NCBI GenBank assembly: GCA_029817715.1 | Contig: JARUPY010000533.1 | Span: 1,322,001 to 1,386,000 of the forward strand | Origin: Melastoma dodecandrum | Taxonomy: Eukaryota; Streptophyta; Magnoliopsida; Myrtales; Melastomataceae | DNA: 64,000 nt | Reading direction: 5' to 3' | Shown: positions 59,885 to 64,000 of the stretch, one piece after another | Layout: each line of letters starts with the position of its first letter | Numbering within the stretch: the stretch's first letter is position 1 | The notes under the pieces: model-generated | The model's input: the letters and a program-made list of their open reading frames with translations, nothing else | What the model was told of the DNA's origin: nothing | Databases searched by the model: none | Position numbers and translations under genes: made by a program

Positions 59885-60910
59885 TCCTGGAGGTGGGTGC
59901 GGTTTGAGGAGAAAATGGAGATCACATTTACATCCAACCATGATCGTTTTCATGGCTAACATTACTGGAAAAGGGAGGGATATTAGTATTGCTAGTATAA
60001 TTAATTACAAGTAGGGTGGCAGAACAATTTGTTGGGCAGAGGAAACTTGTAGTGATAATTATCATCATCATAATGAGCCCCTCCTACTAAATCATTTAGT
60101 TATTGTTGATATTGGTCAGATTGGGTTTGAGCGCAATAATTTAATTACCGCAAAAAGGAAAAATCCACAGACGGGCCTTAACAAATGGGCTAATAGAGGC
60201 CCAACAATTAAAGCCCATAGTGGAATGCTAGGGCGAAATGGTCATTTCGGCCTTCCCCCTGCTGGTCATATATATACGCTAGGTTTTGCCTACAACATGC
60301 TCTTCCCGAAAAACCCTAGCCACACTTCCTCCCACTTCGGACTTCCCCCATTTGGGCCGGCGCGACCTCCCGGGAGATCCCTCCGGTGCGGTAAACCTGA
60401 TCCTTCGTGCTCGGTCTTGAACGGTCGTGGTTGTTGATTTCGGATGTGATGTGGAATTTCTTTGGGATCGCGTTTTCGTGATCCTTTTCTGCTGTGCCGC
60501 GTACGGAAATCTTGGCTGTTCTACTGGAGCTGTGCGCCCGTTAGGCTTTTTAGGTTGATCTCATGTTGCAATTGCTTTTTACGTGATCGGATCTTTCTAT
60601 TGCCGCTGCTTCTCTTTTGATCGGGTTTTTCGTATACTTGCGGACCACCGATGAACAGATCAGATTAACCAACCAAAATTCTCTTCAGTCGCAAACCCCC
60701 TCCTAGACAATAAAAAAGATTGACATGAGGGGAACGTATTTACTGGCTATATCATCTGTAATCGCCTGATATGTAATTGGACTAAATGAAATCCCTTGGT
60801 GGTTTACACTGATGGAGATGCCGATCCTAATCCTTATTGTTCCATTTGTTTGCTTGATATTCTAGTTGACTCATTTTATTTTCAGGTTGTGGTAGCCCTG
60901 GTCGCTGTCA
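59885..60910. other. bHLH 3' flank and ribosomal-protein gene promoter and leader
   Basis: The left part is the bHLH 3' flank. From 60170 the promoter of the uS8 gene begins (separate entry). A noncoding leader exon probably ends near 60390 at GGTGCG|GTAAAC, and the leader intron ends at TTTTCAG before 60886, 25 bases ahead of the ATG. Confidence 0.5.
60186..60318 (+). promoter_or_regulatory. Site II elements plus telo-box of the uS8 promoter
   Basis: TGGGCT at 60186, GGCCCA at 60198 and AGCCCA at 60212 are TCP-type site II elements; AAACCCTA at 60311 is a telo-box; a TATATATA lies at 60269-60276. Site II plus telo-box is the known architecture of plant ribosomal-protein promoters, and it sits directly before this ribosomal-protein gene. 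Confidence 0.72.
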
Positions 60911-61646
<736 letters not shown>

Positions 61647-62340
61647 CCATCATCATTATTTCTCTTTAAAGATATCCCTATGTTTTACATCGAAAGTGCT
61701 GTTGCGAACTCATTCTGAATAGGGATGGATTGGTAGCTGGTGTCGAGATTTTCATTTTCAAGTTCAAATTTTGAGAATTGGATCTTATCTTGTAATCTTT
61801 TCTCCTAAAGCCTTGAGATCCGATGAATTCCAAGACTTTAACTGTCAACCACGGATTATCCTATTGCCCAGGAAAGAATTTTCAATTATTCCGAAATGAA
61901 GGAATGGGTTGATGCCATATGTTTTAAGATCCATAAAGCATTAGTGATGCCCAAAACCTTTACATCCCTATCTGGGTTCTTGTGATAAGACATCTACATA
62001 TCACTTCCGCATAAGAGCTTTTACGATAATCATCTAGTACATCCTAATAATCATGTTTTGCCAAAGATAGCAGTTGCCCTTGAATCGGAACCGGAGTTCC
62101 TCTTGGACAGGTCACCCATCCTTACCGGCGGAGTCCAAGTCTGTGTTCTTCGTCCATCGCGCTGCCTTCGCGCCTCCTCGGGGGACCCATATCTCCTCTT
62201 CCGAAGCAGAACATGTTTGGAGGATGTGTTGAGACCAGAGGTTGCAGAGAGGAGTTTAGCTTAGATAAAGGGGTGAAATTAGGAGAGAAGGGAGGGCAGT
62301 TTATATAGGAGTTGGGGAAGTGGAGAGGGGATCTTCCTTG

Positions 62341-62348
62341 GCATATAC
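62341..62348 (+). promoter_or_regulatory. P1BS (PHR1-binding) motif upstream of PHT1
   Basis: GCATATAC fits the palindromic consensus GNATATNC recognised by PHR1-type MYB-CC regulators of phosphate starvation. It lies 446 bases before the PHT1 start codon. An eight-base motif with two free positions occurs by chance fairly often; its position before a PHT1 gene raises its credibility. Confidence 0.55.
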
Positions 62349-62712
62349 TTGGGGCTGATGGCATAAGCCACTTCTTTTTCGAAACTCTTTCCACGTCACG
62401 GGACTTTTTCACCTTCATCTTTAAAATATTCCAACAGGATATTGTCCAGGATTGTCTGCATGGCAAAATTAGGAGCACTGGATCTTGAGTTGAAATCCCC
62501 CCCCCCCCCCCAAAAAGAGAAAATATCTTCCATGTTATTCACAAAAATAATAAGTGATTTTAATTTTTGGGATCAGCAAAGACTGAAATCAAGTTCTGTT
62601 ACTGGAACAGAGATTTTCACTGCGAGATCGGATGAACAAATCTGTTCGAATGTTCACAAAATATGCTTTATTTATCCCCCTGCACAGATTTCTTCCATTC
62701 CATCCCCCCCTT

Positions 62713-62718
62713 TATATA
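62713..62718 (+). promoter_or_regulatory. Putative TATA box of the PHT1 gene
   Basis: TATATA within TTTATATACACACG, 74 bases before the start codon. A transcription start near 62745 would leave a leader of about 40 bases. Assigned by motif and position. Confidence 0.5.
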
Positions 62719-62786
62719 CACACGCATTCGCAATCCAAGGGGGAGTTTACATCAGTTGGTAGCGTTCGACAGTTTCCCTTGTAGCC

Positions 62787-64000
62787 ATGGCGAACGATCA
62801 GCAACTCGATGTCCTCAACGTGATGGATCAGGCGAGGACTCAGCTCTACCACTTCACGGCTGTGGTGATCGCCGGGATGGGATTCTTCACCGATGCCTAC
62901 GACCTCTTCTCCATATCCCTCGTTACCAAGCTCCTCGGTCGTATTTACTACACTTCCGGCACCTCGAAACCTGGTAGCCTCCCCCCAAACGTCGCTTCCG
63001 CTGTCAATGGGGTGGCATTGTGTGGGACGTTGGCCGGGCAACTATTCTTTGGGTGGCTTGGAGATAGGCTGGGGAGGAAGCGCGTCTATGGGATCACGCT
63101 TGTTCTCATGATCGTGTGCTCGATATGCTCTGGGTTGTCGTTCGGACACTCGCCCAAGATGGTCATGGCCACGCTTTGCTTCTTTAGGTTCTGGCTTGGG
63201 TTTGGGATTGGCGGGGATTACCCTTTGTCGGCCACGATCATGGCTGAGTACTCGAACAAGAGAAGCCGAGGGAGTTTTATTGCCGCTGTGTTCTCTATGC
63301 AGGGATTTGGGATCCTAGTAGGAGGTGCCGTGGCGATCCTCGCCTCGACCATCTTCGGGACGCTTTTCCCAGCAAAATCATTTGCGGTCGACCCGATTGG
63401 GTCCACCGTGCCGGAGGCTGACTATGTCTGGCGGATCATACTCATGTTCGGTGCTCTCCCTGCAGCCCTTACGTATTATTGGAGGATGAAGATGCCCGAG
63501 ACCCCACGCTACACCGCGCTCGTTGCCAAGAATGCGGAACAGACCCGTACCGACATGCAGAAGGTTCTCCAGATGGAAATCGCACCAGAGAAGATTGTTT
63601 TGGATATCGAGTCGCCCAGGTCGCCCAGGCCGACCAAGAAATTGAACGAGTTCGGGCTTTTCTCCAGAGAGTTCATGAGCAGGCACGGCCTCCACTTGCT
63701 TGGCACCACAACCACCTGGTTCATGATCGACGTCGCATACTACAGCCAGAATCTATTCCAGAAGGACATATTCAGCGCGATCGGTTGGATCCCAGCAGCC
63801 AAAACAATGAGCGCCCTCGACGAGCTGTACAGGATTGCACGAGCCCAGACCCTGATAGCTCTGTGCGGGACCGTCCCAGGATATTGGTTCACGGTATTCC
63901 TCATCGACCACCTCGGTCGCTACGTGATCCAACTCATCGGCTTTGCTTTCATGTCCATATTCATGTTTGCTCTCGCCTTCCCTTACGAGCACTGGACCAA
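62787..64000 (+). CDS. PHT1: High-affinity inorganic phosphate transporter, PHT1 family (3' end cut by window)
   Basis: An open frame from ATG 62787 to the end of the window, 404 residues of an expected 520-540, without introns so far. PHT1 proteins are plasma-membrane phosphate/proton symporters of the major facilitator superfamily. The N-terminus [19 protein letters not shown] is typical. Visible features are the first helix [25 protein letters not shown], the MFS loop [14 protein letters not shown], the PHT1 signature [13 protein letters not shown] at 142-154, the [12 protein letters not shown] central loop after helix 6, and [25 protein letters not shown] with the conserved Asp in helix 7. 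The seventh to tenth helices are partly present at the window edge. Upstream are a TATA box and a P1BS motif, consistent with phosphate-starvation induction. Confidence 0.96.
   Translation, partial: MANDQQLDVLNVMDQARTQLYHFTAVVIAGMGFFTDAYDLFSISLVTKLLGRIYYTSGTSKPGSLPPNVASAVNGVALCGTLAGQLFFGWLGDRLGRKRVYGITLVLMIVCSICSGLSFGHSPKMVMATLCFFRFWLGFGIGGDYPLSATIMAEYSNKRSRGSFIAAVFSMQGFGILVGGAVAILASTIFGTLFPAKSFAVDPIGSTVPEADYVWRIILMFGALPAALTYYWRMKMPETPRYTALVAKNAEQTRTDMQKVLQMEIAPEKIVLDIESPRSPRPTKKLNEFGLFSREFMSRHGLHLLGTTTTWFMIDVAYYSQNLFQKDIFSAIGWIPAAKTMSALDELYRIARAQTLIALCGTVPGYWFTVFLIDHLGRYVIQLIGFAFMSIFMFALAFPYEHWT

Larger units (their letters stand above)
61647..62786. other. uS8 3' flank and phosphate-transporter promoter
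   Basis: The first few hundred bases are the uS8 3' flank. A poly-C run of 15 is at 62497-62511. The right part is the promoter and leader of the PHT1 gene, with a P1BS motif and a TATA box listed separately. No further gene is recognised. Confidence 0.5.

Overview
This is nuclear DNA from a flowering plant, most likely a eudicot; the species cannot be told from the sequence alone. The evidence is multi-exon genes with short GT-AG introns, plant-specific families (L-type lectin receptor kinase, suberin-type GPAT, RING-DUF1117 E3, SDIR1, alpha-expansin, CASP-like, PHT1, MIR172) and AT-rich spacers. Gene spacing is about 4 kb and no complete LTR retrotransposon is visible, so the genome is probably compact. 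I recognise 15 protein-coding genes (one cut by the right edge), two tRNA genes, one microRNA gene, one non-autonomous DNA transposon and several gene fragments. Exon boundaries were derived by hand from splice sites, reading-frame phase and family conservation.

Layout. 1-16 kb: an intronless LecRK-S.4-like receptor kinase (+), a domesticated hAT-transposase-like BED protein (-), an eight-repeat Pumilio RNA-binding protein (-) and a GPAT5/7-type acyltransferase (+). 19-25 kb: two RING E3 ligase genes in tandem, RDUF1/2-like and SDIR1-like (+), both from families tied to abscisic-acid and drought responses. 25.3 kb: a MIR172 hairpin on the minus strand with its own TATA box. 27-32 kb: the APC/C activator FZR3/CCS52B (+) and an alpha-expansin (+). 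33-35.3 kb: tRNA-Lys(UUU) and tRNA-Lys(CUU), both minus strand, on either side of a 1.3-kb element with long inverted repeats and a receptor-kinase fragment. 35.4-43.3 kb: ALG5 (+), actin (-), a CASP-like membrane protein (-), an unrecognised possibly broken locus, and an ATL-type RING-H2 E3 (-). 44.8-54.5 kb: a 17-exon gene (+) for a conserved plant protein of unknown function, about 1,123 residues. 56-64 kb: an ALY/REF fragment, an atypical bHLH factor (+), ribosomal protein uS8/S15a (+) with a textbook ribosomal-protein promoter, and the first 404 residues of a PHT1 phosphate transporter (+) with a TATA box and a PHR1-binding-site motif upstream.

The genes do not form an operon or an obvious metabolic cluster; this is an ordinary euchromatic plant neighbourhood. 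Points most worth following up are the uncharacterised 17-exon gene, the inverted-repeat element between the two tRNA-Lys genes, the loss of a catalytic acid in the hAT-derived protein, the GC-AG intron in ALG5, the missing codon-152 intron in actin, and the MIR172 locus. I found no evidence of a wholly new biological system.
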